This document shows positions 27,873-38,369 of a stretch of DNA of 59,994 nt, piece by piece (positions within the stretch are counted from its first letter, which is position 1; every line of letters begins with the position of its first letter). The stretch covers positions 1 through 59,994 of the forward strand of contig SXUJ01000159.1 of assembly GCA_005790565.1 (NCBI GenBank), written 5' to 3'. A program made the position numbers and the translations under genes. This DNA is from Planctomycetia bacterium. GTDB lineage: Bacteria > Planctomycetota > Phycisphaerae > Phycisphaerales > SM1A02. The notes under the pieces were generated by a model. That model was not told where the DNA came from and made no database searches. It saw nothing but the letters and a program-made list of their open reading frames with translations.

Positions 27873-30557
27873 CTACAAGGGACGAATCGATTGATCGGTG
27901 TGGACGCCCGACTGTTGATGTGGGGCGCTTGGATCACCCAACCGACGCGGAAGCGTCAACTTTGCGATGACGGCACTCCATCCTGTTTGGTGCGAGGCAC
28001 CGCAACCGCGACCGGTATCGCCGTCGAAGTATTCGTAGAAATTGATGAGTGTCTTGAAGGTCGGATCTTGCGCGAGTGCCGGATGCACGCGCATGCATGG
28101 GCGCACCCCCTCTGCGTTGGGGAGGAAGAGCGATGCGAGCCGCCGAATGATTTCATCTGCGGCCTCGAGAATCGTAATGCGGCTCTCGCTTCCCACGGGG
28201 TACTCGAGTTTGAAATCGTCACCATAGTAATGATGGAACTTCTGAAGACTCTCGACGAGCAGAAAGTTGATGGGGAGCCACACGGGTCCGCGCCAGTTTG
28301 AGTTACCTCCGAAGAGTCCGCTTCGACTCTCCGCGGGCTCGTAGGTCACAGTGTGGGCTTGGTTTTCCGACCAGAACACGAAAGGGCGATCGCGAAGATC
28401 CGCGGACATGCTTCGGATTCCGAAGGGGGAAAGGAAGTGCGTTTCATCAAGCGCCTTGCGAAGCAGGGCCTTCATGCGATGCCCACGCAACAGGGAGAGC
28501 AGTCGACGATCGCCGCGACCGGGATCGGTCCACCGCGAGACGAGGCCGGCAAGTTCCGGTCGTTTCTCTAGGTACCACTCCAGTCGCTCACGGAACACAG
28601 GAAGTCGTTCGAGCACTTCCGGCTCGATCGTCTCGACGCAGAAAAGTGGCATCAAACCGACGACGGAGAACAACTTGAGCGGAATGACCTTGTTGTCTCG
28701 ATCCTCGATCATGTCAAAGTAAAAGCCATCTTCCTCATCCCAGAGTCCCTGCCCAAGGCCGGCGGAACTCATGGCTTCCGCGATTTGTAGGAAGTGCTCA
28801 AAAAACTTCGCCGCGAGATCTTGATAGTACGGACGATCGTGGGCGAGTTCGAGCGCGATCTTCATCATCGTCAGGGCGAACATCGCCATCCAACTTGTGC
28901 CGTCGGCCTGCCGCAACCGTCCGCCCGTTGGAAGTGGTTGGGAACGATCGAAGACGCCCACGTTGTCGAGTCCGAGGAACCCGCCTTCAAAGATATTGCG
29001 CCCGTCTGCGTCCTTCCGGTTTACCCACCAAGTGAAGTTCAGCAAGAGGCGATTGAAAACGGACGCGAGGAAGTCAAGATCTTCGACGCCATTGGCGCGT
29101 CGGTCCATCTGGTAGACGCGCATGGCTGCCCACGCATGAATCGGCGGATTCACATCGCCAAAGGCCCATTCGTAGGCGGGGATCGCGCCGTTGGGATGCA
29201 TGTAGTGATCTGTGAGCAGCTTGCGAAGTTGGTCCTTCGCGAAACTCGCGTCAATCGGTGCGATCGCGACGCAATGAAAGCAGAGATCCCAGGTTGCAAA
29301 CCATGGGTACTCCCAAGTGTCGGGCATCGAGAGCACGCTCGACGCGGCGAAGTGAGGCCAGTCGTGGTTGCGACCTCGTTTGCGTGCTGCAGGCGGTATG
29401 GGCTGCCTCGGATCTCCCTCAAGCCACCGCCGGATGTCGTACTCGTAATACTGCTTGCTCCAGAGTACACCTGCCCACGCCTGTCGCTGCATGCGTGCGA
29501 CTTCCGGATTTGGATCGAGTGCTTGCAGGATCTCGTAGTAATCATCGGCTTCGCCAAGGCGTTGCTCGACCACCATCCCTGCTTGCTCCACTGGAAAGGA
29601 AGCCGATTCTGGTGCGAGCGTGATGTCGATCGCATGTCGGCCGCCTGCGGGAATTGTCAGTCGATGCCAGACGGCGGCCTTGGTGCCACGCATGGCAGGA
29701 TTGACGGCGTCGAGTGCGCCATGCACAACGCGTTCGTGAATGCCGTCCTTGAAGTAGCGGCCATTGCGCGGTTCGCGCGCATGCCGCATGGCGTTGGTGT
29801 CGTTGTCGCAGAACAACTGCTCGGCCCCTGCATCGTGACGCAAGACGAAGTTTCCAAGTGTCGCGTGCCGTGCGATGATGGTTCCTGCTTCGGTTCCGCG
29901 CTCGAGCAGAGGCCGTGGGCCATCATTCCATGACCACGAGTTGCGAAAGAAAATCTGCGGAAGCAGGTCCAGCGCAGCATCGTCCGGGCCTCGGTTCACC
30001 ACTTCAATGCGGAGCACTGTCTCGCTCGGCGTGCGCTTGGCGTAGGTGATCCACACTTCAAAGAAGCGCTTTTCGTCGAGAATTCCGGTGTCCGCGAGTT
30101 CAAACTCGTCATCGGCCTTCGTGCGTCGCTTGTTTACTTCGACCAGCGTGGCATAGGGAAACGCTGCTTGCGGGTACACATACATCATGCGATTCCACGC
30201 ATGGCTCGGCACCGCATCTTCGTGGAACCAATACTCCTTCACATCCTCGCCGTGGTTTCCCTCTTCATTCACGAGGCCGAAGAGCCGCTCCTTCAGGATG
30301 GGGTCTTTGCGATTCCAGAGCGCAATACTGAGGCAAAGCGTGCAGTCTTTGTCCGACCATCCACCAATTCCATCCTCGCCCCATCGATACGCGCGGCTCC
30401 GTGCGTCATCGTGGGGGAAGTAGTTCCACGCGCTTCCATCGGCGGAGTAGTCTTCGCGGACTGTTCCCCATTGCCGCTCGGAAAGATACGGACCCCAGAG
30501 CCGCCACAGATGGCGCTCGTCGTTGTTGAGCATGCGTTCGCGTTCGCTCGTCGTCAT
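27873..30557 (-). CDS. GH63/MGH1-like glycoside hydrolase
   Basis: SADGSAWNYFPHDDARSRAYRWGEDGIGGWSD; WEYPWFATWDLCFHCVA; NSNWRGPVWLPINFLLVE. Confidence 0.85.
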   Translation of the reverse strand: MTTSERERMLNNDERHLWRLWGPYLSERQWGTVREDYSADGSAWNYFPHDDARSRAYRWGEDGIGGWSDKDCTLCLSIALWNRKDPILKERLFGLVNEEGNHGEDVKEYWFHEDAVPSHAWNRMMYVYPQAAFPYATLVEVNKRRTKADDEFELADTGILDEKRFFEVWITYAKRTPSETVLRIEVVNRGPDDAALDLLPQIFFRNSWSWNDGPRPLLERGTEAGTIIARHATLGNFVLRHDAGAEQLFCDNDTNAMRHAREPRNGRYFKDGIHERVVHGALDAVNPAMRGTKAAVWHRLTIPAGGRHAIDITLAPESASFPVEQAGMVVEQRLGEADDYYEILQALDPNPEVARMQRQAWAGVLWSKQYYEYDIRRWLEGDPRQPIPPAARKRGRNHDWPHFAASSVLSMPDTWEYPWFATWDLCFHCVAIAPIDASFAKDQLRKLLTDHYMHPNGAIPAYEWAFGDVNPPIHAWAAMRVYQMDRRANGVEDLDFLASVFNRLLLNFTWWVNRKDADGRNIFEGGFLGLDNVGVFDRSQPLPTGGRLRQADGTSWMAMFALTMMKIALELAHDRPYYQDLAAKFFEHFLQIAEAMSSAGLGQGLWDEEDGFYFDMIEDRDNKVIPLKLFSVVGLMPLFCVETIEPEVLERLPVFRERLEWYLEKRPELAGLVSRWTDPGRGDRRLLSLLRGHRMKALLRKALDETHFLSPFGIRSMSADLRDRPFVFWSENQAHTVTYEPAESRSGLFGGNSNWRGPVWLPINFLLVESLQKFHHYYGDDFKLEYPVGSESRITILEAADEIIRRLASLFLPNAEGVRPCMRVHPALAQDPTFKTLINFYEYFDGDTGRGCGASHQTGWSAVIAKLTLPRRLGDPSAPHQQSGVHTDQSIRPL

Positions 30558-32674
30558 GCGGTGATGGGCTCGTCACGGATCATGCCAGGCGTTGGATTCT
30601 CCGCGATGTCGAGCACATGGTGCAAGTCAGGGAAGCGCGCGAGCAACTCCAGTGGTGCCGCGACGCTCCACGCTTGCGCGAAACATCCTTTCGGTGCAAA
30701 AGGCGCTTGAGGGTCGCGGATTTCCGCAATGCTGCCAATACAGCCATCGCGAAGTTGCGTTCGAAATGCGAATGCAATACCTCGAACGAACAGATTCTCT
30801 CGGCGGAGTCGCCAATGCGAACTCACCAGCAGAAGGAGCAAGAATGGCCACGCCGTGCCTTGGTGATAGGCCCCGTCACGGGTTGCCTGATTCCCTCGGT
30901 ACTCGCGCACATAGCGCGGGTCTTGCGGCGAGAGCGTTCGGACACCGTAGGGTGTTAGGAGGTCGCGCAGCGCGACTTTGAGCACGGAACGGGCGCGATC
31001 TTCGTCGAGGATGGGGAATCGCAAACCGGTGGCGAAGAGTTGGTTCGGACGAATGGATGCGTCGTGGCCATCGATACGCACGACGGCGGGGAGGTCTGGG
31101 TCTTCTGTTTCAAGCACATCGAATAGGCATCCATCCCGGGCATTCCAGAAGCGCTCGAACCCACTGCGAGTTTGCGAGGCGAGCGCGCCAAGTGGGATTG
31201 GATCTTTGCCAACTCGTGCAGCAAGCGCCTCAAGCCCGCGAAGGGCTTCGTGCCAGAGCGCGCTCAATTCAACAGGCTTTCCTCGGCGCGGGGTCACGAC
31301 ATGCTCCCCAATCCGTGCGTCCATCCAAGTCAATTGCACGCCTGGTTGCGACGCATACACCAATCCGTCCTCTTTCACGCGCACGCCATTGGCAGTGCCA
31401 TGAAGGTAGGCGGCGATGATCTCCTCGGCTTTGGGCCAGAGTTCGCGCCCAAAGTTGAGATCGTCCGATCGCTCGACGGTGCGGCAGAACGCGCTCAGGA
31501 AAAGCAGTGGCGCATCGGCGCTGTTGTATTCCGCGATGCCCGTTCGATCGGGAAATCGATTGGGAAGGAGACCATCGCGCAAGTGTTCGGCGAAGGTTCG
31601 CAAGACAAGTTTGGCGTCATCGATTCGCCCCGTTGCAAGGAGCAGTCCCGGAAGCGCGAGCATCGCGTCGCGACCCCAATCCTCAAACCAAGGAAATCCA
31701 GCCAGAATCGAGCATCCCGCGGGCCCGTCCCCCCGGGGCCTCGTCACGATGAACTGATCTGCGGCGAGGACAAGCTGCCGTGAAGTCGGACCACTGACGG
31801 TGTCGCCCGCGGCATCAAAGAGCCTCGCGCTGTGCGCGCGCGCTGTCGACAGTAGGTGTGATCCCGCGCAGTTTGAAACTTTGGAGGTTGATACGACGAG
31901 CGAGGATTCGCCGCCAGAGTGGAACGACACAGTGCTGTCGAGCGCGTGGAAACTGGACGCAAGCGAGTCGTAGCCCCGTGCAGATTCCTCGTCGAGCCGG
32001 AAGTTGCGCCACCAGCCACCCGTCGGTTGTAACGCGCGCCCGCGAACCAAGTGCCCGGAGCAGTGCGATTCCACAACGAGCGTCGTCGAGGTGGACGCAA
32101 GGGCGTTCGCGGGGAGCGTGATGGTGGCGCGGCTTCGCTCGAGTCGCATGGTGGGAATCCAATGTGCGTCAGGGTCGAGCGAATGAAAATCGCGATGCTC
32201 GACAAACAGCGCACTCGTGATCGTGAGAGGCACAGAGGTATCACGAACCGCGTGGCAGATCGCGAAGCCAGGAAGATCCCCAAGCCGCACGATGCGTCTT
32301 TCAATCCTGCATCCGCGCACTTCAAAGACCCAGGTCGGAATGCCGTCCTCGAGGGCGAAGCTGATGAGATTGTCGGCGGCGTTGGGTGCGATCGTCCCAT
32401 CGAGCCACCGGGCGCTTGTCAACGGGAATGTCTGGTCTTCAATCGTGACGGTTTCGAGGACGACCGGAACGAGCATGCGTCGCGCGACGGGTGGTTGCGT
32501 CGCGTGGATAAAGAGGCCGTGGTATCGCCGAGTGCGGATGCCCGAGAGCGTGCCGCACGCAAAACCGCCGCAAGCATCGGTCGCGAGCCACTCAAGACTG
32601 GTTGCGCGTTCAAGCGGCTGAACATCCGCGCGTGCCAATTGCGGGTAGGAGGGGTAGAGCGGTTCGTTGCCCAT
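30554..32674 (-). CDS. Glycogen debranching enzyme / amylo-alpha-1,6-glucosidase family protein
   Basis: LEWLATDACGGFACGTLSGIRTRRYHGLFI; IVTRPRGDGPAGCSILAGFPWFEDWGRDAMLALPGLLLATGR; ATRDGAYHQGTAWPFLL; 4-bp ATGA overlap with GH63-like gene. Confidence 0.9.
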   Translation of the reverse strand: MGNEPLYPSYPQLARADVQPLERATSLEWLATDACGGFACGTLSGIRTRRYHGLFIHATQPPVARRMLVPVVLETVTIEDQTFPLTSARWLDGTIAPNAADNLISFALEDGIPTWVFEVRGCRIERRIVRLGDLPGFAICHAVRDTSVPLTITSALFVEHRDFHSLDPDAHWIPTMRLERSRATITLPANALASTSTTLVVESHCSGHLVRGRALQPTGGWWRNFRLDEESARGYDSLASSFHALDSTVSFHSGGESSLVVSTSKVSNCAGSHLLSTARAHSARLFDAAGDTVSGPTSRQLVLAADQFIVTRPRGDGPAGCSILAGFPWFEDWGRDAMLALPGLLLATGRIDDAKLVLRTFAEHLRDGLLPNRFPDRTGIAEYNSADAPLLFLSAFCRTVERSDDLNFGRELWPKAEEIIAAYLHGTANGVRVKEDGLVYASQPGVQLTWMDARIGEHVVTPRRGKPVELSALWHEALRGLEALAARVGKDPIPLGALASQTRSGFERFWNARDGCLFDVLETEDPDLPAVVRIDGHDASIRPNQLFATGLRFPILDEDRARSVLKVALRDLLTPYGVRTLSPQDPRYVREYRGNQATRDGAYHQGTAWPFLLLLLVSSHWRLRRENLFVRGIAFAFRTQLRDGCIGSIAEIRDPQAPFAPKGCFAQAWSVAAPLELLARFPDLHHVLDIAENPTPGMIRDEPITA

Positions 32675-32729
32675 GCTCGATCGAACGGTGAAAGGCGAGA
32701 GGGAAGCGTACTCGCCGCGAAGCGAAGAG

Positions 32730-33863
32730 TCACACGCGCGCACGAACAACTTCGTCGAAGGAACCGAGAAGTGGGTGCGCGCCCCAGAGCGATGCCTGCG
32801 AGGGACCAAACACCAGTACATCGTTCTCTCGCACCGCTGCAACACAGACTCCATCGCGCAAGAGTTGCCGTCCAAGATCCTCAGAGACCCTCAATCGAAA
32901 GAGGCCATCGTCGCGGTGGTGATCAACATGCGTGGCAAGGCACTCGGCGCCGAACGCGGTGGGTTCCACCGCATGGAGTCGCATTGGCATCGAAAGTGTG
33001 CCCGCGCTCGACTCCGTGCTCGCGATGCACCAGGCGCTCGGCCGAACGCCAAGAAACAGCGTGCGCCCTTCCATCGAAACTGGCGCGACGCACGGCGCGT
33101 CCTCGCCAAGAAGTGAGGCAACATCGCTATCCGATGGTCGTGCGAGCACCGCGCGGGTCGTGTCGAACTGCCGCAGTTGCCCGTGCGCAAGAACCGCAAG
33201 ATGCGTGCCGATCGCGATGGCATCCGCAATATCGTGGGTGGCGATGAGTGCGGTGCACACGCGAGCGCAGAGCACTGTGCTGAGGGTTGCGCGCAATGCG
33301 AGTCGTGAAGGTCGATCAAGGTTTGCAAACGGCTCGTCGAGCAGCAAGATCGCGCCCTGGCGTGCGAGCGCACGAGCAATCGCACATCGGCGCCGTTCAC
33401 CCGCCGAGAGTGTTGGTGCGTTTCGGGCAAGGAGGCGCGTGATGTTCATCGCTTCCGCGATGTGATGGACGGCGAGTGCGCGTGCCTTGGGTGATTCACG
33501 ATGTTGCGTGCTGTAGGGAAGGCGCGCATTGTCGATGTTCGCGCCGACGGTTAAGTGTTCGTGGAGCAACGCGTCGTCAAACGCAATGCCGATCTCGCGC
33601 GTGTGCGGCGCGTCACGCGAGATATTCCTTCCACCAAGCACGACGCTGCCTTCGCTTGGGATCAGCCCCGCGATAGCGCCAAAGAGCGTGCTTTTCCCCG
33701 CACCACTTGCGCCGAGGACGGCGACGATCGAACCGCGAGGAACATCAAGCGAAACGCAGTCCAGCATCGGATCGCCGAGTGGCGCGCGCACCGTAAGTGC
33801 GCGCAGGGACAGCGCGCATTCGTTGGTCGCACTCGGAATTGGCGTCGGCCCAATCGCGCTCAT
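32730..33863 (-). CDS. ABC transporter ATP-binding protein (MalK/PotA/ModC-like)
   Basis: GASGAGKST Walker A; TLSAGERRRCAIARAL signature; ILLLDEPFANLD Walker B; H-loop ATHD. Confidence 0.85.
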   Translation of the reverse strand: MSAIGPTPIPSATNECALSLRALTVRAPLGDPMLDCVSLDVPRGSIVAVLGASGAGKSTLFGAIAGLIPSEGSVVLGGRNISRDAPHTREIGIAFDDALLHEHLTVGANIDNARLPYSTQHRESPKARALAVHHIAEAMNITRLLARNAPTLSAGERRRCAIARALARQGAILLLDEPFANLDRPSRLALRATLSTVLCARVCTALIATHDIADAIAIGTHLAVLAHGQLRQFDTTRAVLARPSDSDVASLLGEDAPCVAPVSMEGRTLFLGVRPSAWCIASTESSAGTLSMPMRLHAVEPTAFGAECLATHVDHHRDDGLFRLRVSEDLGRQLLRDGVCVAAVRENDVLVFGPSQASLWGAHPLLGSFDEVVRARV

Positions 33864-33908
33864 GAGAACTCCTGTGTCGCCAAATCGAGTTGGCGGCTTC
33901 GCGCGCGG

Positions 33909-35025
33909 TCAACTCTTCAGATCGCGCTCGGTGCGCCGCCGTTTCAGTTCGGCGTCGATGAATCCCCAGAGTGCGCCGTTGAGCACGGACATCGGATTCC
34001 CGACCTCATGGCCGGTGCGATGGTCTTTCACGCGATTGTCGTAGAAGACATAGCTGCGGATCTGGTTGCCCCAATCTCGCGTCACTTTGCCCCCCGTGGC
34101 GGCGCTGATCTCTGCGGTGCGGCGTTCTTCCTCGAGTTGTTCGAGTTTTGCCCGTAGCACAGTGAACGCTTGCTTGCGATTCTGCGGTTGTTCGCGATAG
34201 GTACTCGCGACCACTTGGATTCCCGTGGGAATGTGCGTGAGGCGAATCGCGCTGGCGACCTTGTTCACATTCTGGCCGCCCGGACCACTCGCGCGCACGA
34301 AGGGAGTGATTTCCACATCCTTCTCGGGAATCTCAAGATCCGTCTCCTCAAACTCGGGAGTCACATCGACGGTTGCGAAACTGGTTTGGCGTTTGCCTTC
34401 CGCGTTGAACGGCGAAACGCGCGCGAGTCGGTGCGTTCCGCGTTCGCAACTGAGGTAGCCATACGCAAAGAGGCCGGTGATGCGATAGCCAACCTCGGAA
34501 ACGCCCGCCTCGGCTCCGGCATTGCGGTGTAACTCTTCTACCTTCCAGCCCATCTCTTCAAAGAAGTAGAGGTACATGCGCTCAAGCATGCCGGCCCAAT
34601 CTTCGGCTTCGGTTCCGCCTGCACCCGCCTGAATGGTGAAGAAGCAATTGCGGTGGTCATGTTTGGCGCCGAGAAGCGATTGCTGTTCGACCTTGTCCAT
34701 CTGCGCAAGCAGTTTGAAAAGCGACTCGTCCACCTCCTTGAGGAGCGCCTTGTCGTTCCCCTCCTTGGCGAGTTCGTAGCCCACTTGTGCGTCTTCGAAC
34801 TCGCGCATCACGGCTTCGAGTGGCTCGATCTGTGCGCGCACAACCTTCAATGCATCGATCGTTTTCTGCGCTTCTTTCTGGTTGCTCCAGAAGTCCTCTG
34901 CACTCAGACGATCATTGAGCAGTCGCCTCGTCTCGGCCTTGCCATCGAAGTTAAAGAGAGTCGCGAATCGTCAAAATCCGCGCCTCAAGATCCTGGAGAA
35001 TGGGTTGGTGAGCGTCGAAATGCAT
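33909..35025 (-). CDS. prfB: Peptide chain release factor 2, programmed +1 frameshift at 34956-34950
   Basis: GGQ loop (RASGPGGQNVNK), SPF motif (HRLARVSPFNAEGK); N-terminal part MHFDAHQPILQDLEARILTIRDSL ends at in-frame TAA, +1 shift restores NFDGKAETRRLL...DFWSNQKEAQK. Confidence 0.9.
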
Positions 35026-35100
35026 GGGTCGCGAATGCTAGCCGAAAGCAGCGCGCTTCAGTGCTGCGTCGAACTCGCGATTCCCGCTACCCTCCCTCCG

Positions 35101-36339
35101 ATGTCCGCAGTGAGTCCCATGCATATCTCCTCTCGAATCGCGTCGATGTCCGAGTCCGCAACGCTTGCCGTCGGCGCGAAAGTGGCTGCGTCACGCGCGA
35201 AGGGACGCGATGTCATTGCCTTCGCGATGGGAGAGCCGGATTTCGACACCCCTGCCAACATCAAGGCTGCTGCGATCGCTGCGCTCGAACGAGGGATGAC
35301 GAAGTACGCGCCTACCGCGGGCGAGAAGTCCGCGCGTGAAGCCATCGCGGAGAAGTTCTCGCGGGAAAACGGTATCGCGACGAAGTTTGATCAGGTCACC
35401 ATTACTGCCGGTGCCAAGCACGGCATTTACATGGCGCTTCAAGCGATCATTGAGCCAGGTCGAGGTGACGAAGTGTTGCTTCCCACTCCGGCGTGGGTTT
35501 CGTACAAGCCGCTCATTGAATTGGCAGGCGCGAAGTGCGTCGAGATTCCGGGCGCAGTGGGGAACGGATTCCGAATCACCCGTCCGCAGCTTCAGAGTGC
35601 CGTGAATGCGAAAACGGTCGGCATCGTGTGGAATTCGCCGTCGAACCCCTGCGGGATCGCGTATCCCGCGCCGGAAGTGCGCGAGATTTGCGAGGAACTT
35701 GCGCGGCATGAGCGCATCACGATTCTCAGCGACGAAATCTACGAGAAGCTCATCTACCCCGAGATTGCGCCCGGACTCACGCACTTTTCGCCGGGCTCGC
35801 TCCCTGCGCTCGCGCATCGCACGATCACGATCAACGGTCTGAGCAAGTCCTACGCGATGACTGGTTGGCGCGTTGGGTACCTCACTGCACCGAGCGCGAT
35901 GGCGAAGGAGCTCATCAAGCTCCAAGGGCAAATGACGAACTCCATCCCGAGTTTCTTCTATCCAGCGATTGTGGAAGCGCTCACCGCCAGCGCCGCGGGT
36001 GTTGAAGTGATGCGCGCCCGATTTGCGGTGCGAGCGAAACTCATCCATGAAGCACTTACGAGTGTCGCGGGTGTTCGAAGCGTCGCGCCGAACGCTGCGT
36101 TCTACGCCTTCCCCGATGTGAGTAGCCACTTCCACAAGACTTCGCCAAGTGGTGCGCGGATCACAAGCGCACAGTCGTTCGCCGACGCGCTGCTTGAGGA
36201 AGTGCATGTCGCGGTGGTGCCGGGCGAAGATTTCGGCGGATGCGCCCATGGCAACATTCGTCTGTCCTTCGCATGCAGTGAAGAGTCCATCACGAACGGT
36301 GTGGCACGCATCCGCGATTGGGTCGCGCAACTGCGCTGA
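35101..36339 (+). CDS. Class I/II pyridoxal-phosphate aminotransferase (aspartate aminotransferase-like)
   Basis: AFAMGEPDFDTPANIK, NSPSNPCG, SDEIYEKLIY, INGLSKSYAMTGWRVGY. Confidence 0.92.
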   Translation: MSAVSPMHISSRIASMSESATLAVGAKVAASRAKGRDVIAFAMGEPDFDTPANIKAAAIAALERGMTKYAPTAGEKSAREAIAEKFSRENGIATKFDQVTITAGAKHGIYMALQAIIEPGRGDEVLLPTPAWVSYKPLIELAGAKCVEIPGAVGNGFRITRPQLQSAVNAKTVGIVWNSPSNPCGIAYPAPEVREICEELARHERITILSDEIYEKLIYPEIAPGLTHFSPGSLPALAHRTITINGLSKSYAMTGWRVGYLTAPSAMAKELIKLQGQMTNSIPSFFYPAIVEALTASAAGVEVMRARFAVRAKLIHEALTSVAGVRSVAPNAAFYAFPDVSSHFHKTSPSGARITSAQSFADALLEEVHVAVVPGEDFGGCAHGNIRLSFACSEESITNGVARIRDWVAQLR

Positions 36340-36359
36340 CCGCGGCGGTGTGCGGGCGA

Positions 36360-37286
36360 TTACTTTGTGGTTGGGTCTTGCTTGCGCTGGGCAAACATCC
36401 AGTCCAACACCCCATCCGAACCAAAGGTGTACGCCGGAATCCACGAGCAGTGACCGACCTTGGTGTACTCGCGCGACATGGGGTTGGGGGCGCGCTTGGG
36501 AAGCGGTCGTGGGTTTGCGGGGTCTGCGTTCGGTCGGGTGACCCGTGCGAGTTCCGCACTCGCGCCAGCGATGGCCTCGCACATCGCCCGCGAGAGCGCG
36601 ACGGGCACGATCGGGTCGTCATCGCCGTGGACGATGAAGAAAGGAATCGCCGCGACCTTCGGGGCCGTTGTTGGATCGCCCCCTCCGCAAATCGGCACGA
36701 CTGCCGCGAAGAGTTCGGGCCGACGCGCCGCGAGGTCGAAGGAGCCGAATCCGCCCATCGAAAGCCCGGTGAGGTACACGCGCGTTCGATCAATGGGCTT
36801 GCTCGCAAGCACTTCGTCGATGGCAAGCATGACCGCGCGCATGGCCTTCGTTGGCTGGGCATCGAACTTTGGCAGTTCGCCGCGCTTCTGCACCCCTTCG
36901 AGGTCAATGGGTGACCAAAGTTCGGCGGCGGGGCACTGCATGGCGAGGACGAAGCACGCGTGCTTGTGCTGAAACTCTGTTCGCATGCAGAGCGCGGGAA
37001 AGTGTTTGAGTTGCGCCTTGTTGTCTGAGCCTCGCTCACCTGCGCCGTGGAGGAAAACGATGAACGGGTACTTCACTTCCGCCTTGGTCGACGCCGCTTC
37101 GGGCTCGATCAGCAACCCGCGATAGAGCGATTCCGAGAGCGCATCGTCCGAGGGAACCTTGATTTCGATCGGCGTCAACTTCGTCGCCTCCGCGGCGGTC
37201 GTCGTTGACGACTGCGCGGAAACGGCGTTTGCGCCGCAGAAGAGGAGGGTCAGCAAGAAGTGGACGATCGAATTCGCTCGCGTCAT
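36360..37286 (-). CDS. Exported alpha/beta-hydrolase (phospholipase/carboxylesterase-like)
   Basis: Signal peptide; [37 protein letters not shown]. Confidence 0.85.
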   Translation of the reverse strand: MTRANSIVHFLLTLLFCGANAVSAQSSTTTAAEATKLTPIEIKVPSDDALSESLYRGLLIEPEAASTKAEVKYPFIVFLHGAGERGSDNKAQLKHFPALCMRTEFQHKHACFVLAMQCPAAELWSPIDLEGVQKRGELPKFDAQPTKAMRAVMLAIDEVLASKPIDRTRVYLTGLSMGGFGSFDLAARRPELFAAVVPICGGGDPTTAPKVAAIPFFIVHGDDDPIVPVALSRAMCEAIAGASAELARVTRPNADPANPRPLPKRAPNPMSREYTKVGHCSWIPAYTFGSDGVLDWMFAQRKQDPTTK

Positions 37287-37882
37287 GCGCGCGAGGATAC
37301 GGCAGCATTTCGATTGAATCCCGGCACACCGACGGGCGCCGGTTGCGATCGCACTTCGTAGTTGGGCGTGAGCGCAATCTTGAGAGGCAGGCGCTTGCCG
37401 GTTGGATCGCGCGGGATGTTCTCTTCATCGATCATGCGCTGAATGGCCATGATCCCTTCGATCAGCATCTCTGGTCGTGGCGGGCACCCCGGGACATAGA
37501 CATCGACCGGGATGTATTGGTCAACGCCTTGGACGACGGCGTAGGTATCAAACACGCCGCCTGTCGATGCGCAAGCGCCCATCGAAATGACCCACTTCGG
37601 CTCAGCCATCTGCTGATAAACGCGTTGCAAGACCGGCAGCGTTTTCACACTCACTCGACCAGCCACGATCAGGAGGTCTGCTTGGCGGGGGGAAAATCGC
37701 ATGACCTCCGCGCCGAACCGAGAGAGGTCAAACCGAGAGCACGCCGTCGCCATGAGTTCGATGCCGCAGCAGGCGGTCGCGAACGGCAGCGGCCAGACGC
37801 TTGAACGGCGCGCCCAATTGACGACGCGGTTGAGTTGCGTCGTCACGACGCTGTCAGTGGGAAGGGCAGTTTCGAGACCCAT
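37283..37882 (-). CDS. nuoB: NADH-quinone oxidoreductase subunit B
   Basis: [52 protein letters not shown] carrying the N2 cluster cysteines. Confidence 0.93.
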   Translation of the reverse strand: MGLETALPTDSVVTTQLNRVVNWARRSSVWPLPFATACCGIELMATACSRFDLSRFGAEVMRFSPRQADLLIVAGRVSVKTLPVLQRVYQQMAEPKWVISMGACASTGGVFDTYAVVQGVDQYIPVDVYVPGCPPRPEMLIEGIMAIQRMIDEENIPRDPTGKRLPLKIALTPNYEVRSQPAPVGVPGFNRNAAVSSRA

Positions 37883-37970
37883 AGCGGCAGTTTCAGGCAG
37901 GAAGCACCAATGAATGCCACGCACCCAAGGGAGCGTGGCGACTGCGGCAGAGTGTAGCAGGCAGTTGGGT

Positions 37971-38369
37971 TTACGCGACTGCTTTGTAGAGGTCGTCTCG
38001 GCCGTACAGCATCGCGTACATGCGATCGATCTTCATCATGCGAAGGAGATCGCGAAGTTGACCGTTCGCGCCGAAAATCACCGGTCGCATGCCCATGGCG
38101 TTGCATCGGTTTCGGAGATCGATGAGCATCCCAAGTCCCATGCTCGAAAGCACGGTGACGGAGCTGAAATCGAGCACGAGGCTGGAGTTTCTCGGGAAAT
38201 TGTTGGCGCCCAAGGCATCCGCAATCTCCGAGATAATGATGGGCGCCTCGCGCTGTCCGACGACCGGGCAGGTAATGCGTGCGACGACCCCGCGCACATG
38301 CCGCTCGACGGCGACATACTGAGCGAGCGAGCCACGATCGGAGGTATTGGAGGTGTGGAAGGGAGTCAC
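37971..38369 (-). CDS. STAS-domain protein (anti-sigma factor antagonist-like)
   Basis: [39 protein letters not shown]. Confidence 0.75.
   Translation of the reverse strand: MTPFHTSNTSDRGSLAQYVAVERHVRGVVARITCPVVGQREAPIIISEIADALGANNFPRNSSLVLDFSSVTVLSSMGLGMLIDLRNRCNAMGMRPVIFGANGQLRDLLRMMKIDRMYAMLYGRDDLYKAVA

Noticed and set aside
33909-34850. prfB starting at TTG 34850 as given by the ORF track
   Set aside because: It would remove conserved N-terminal RF2 sequence found immediately upstream in the same frame; a frameshift from ATG 35025 explains both parts.
35191-36582. 463-aa minus-strand ORF opposite the aminotransferase
   Set aside because: Antisense shadow of a clear aminotransferase; no domain signature.
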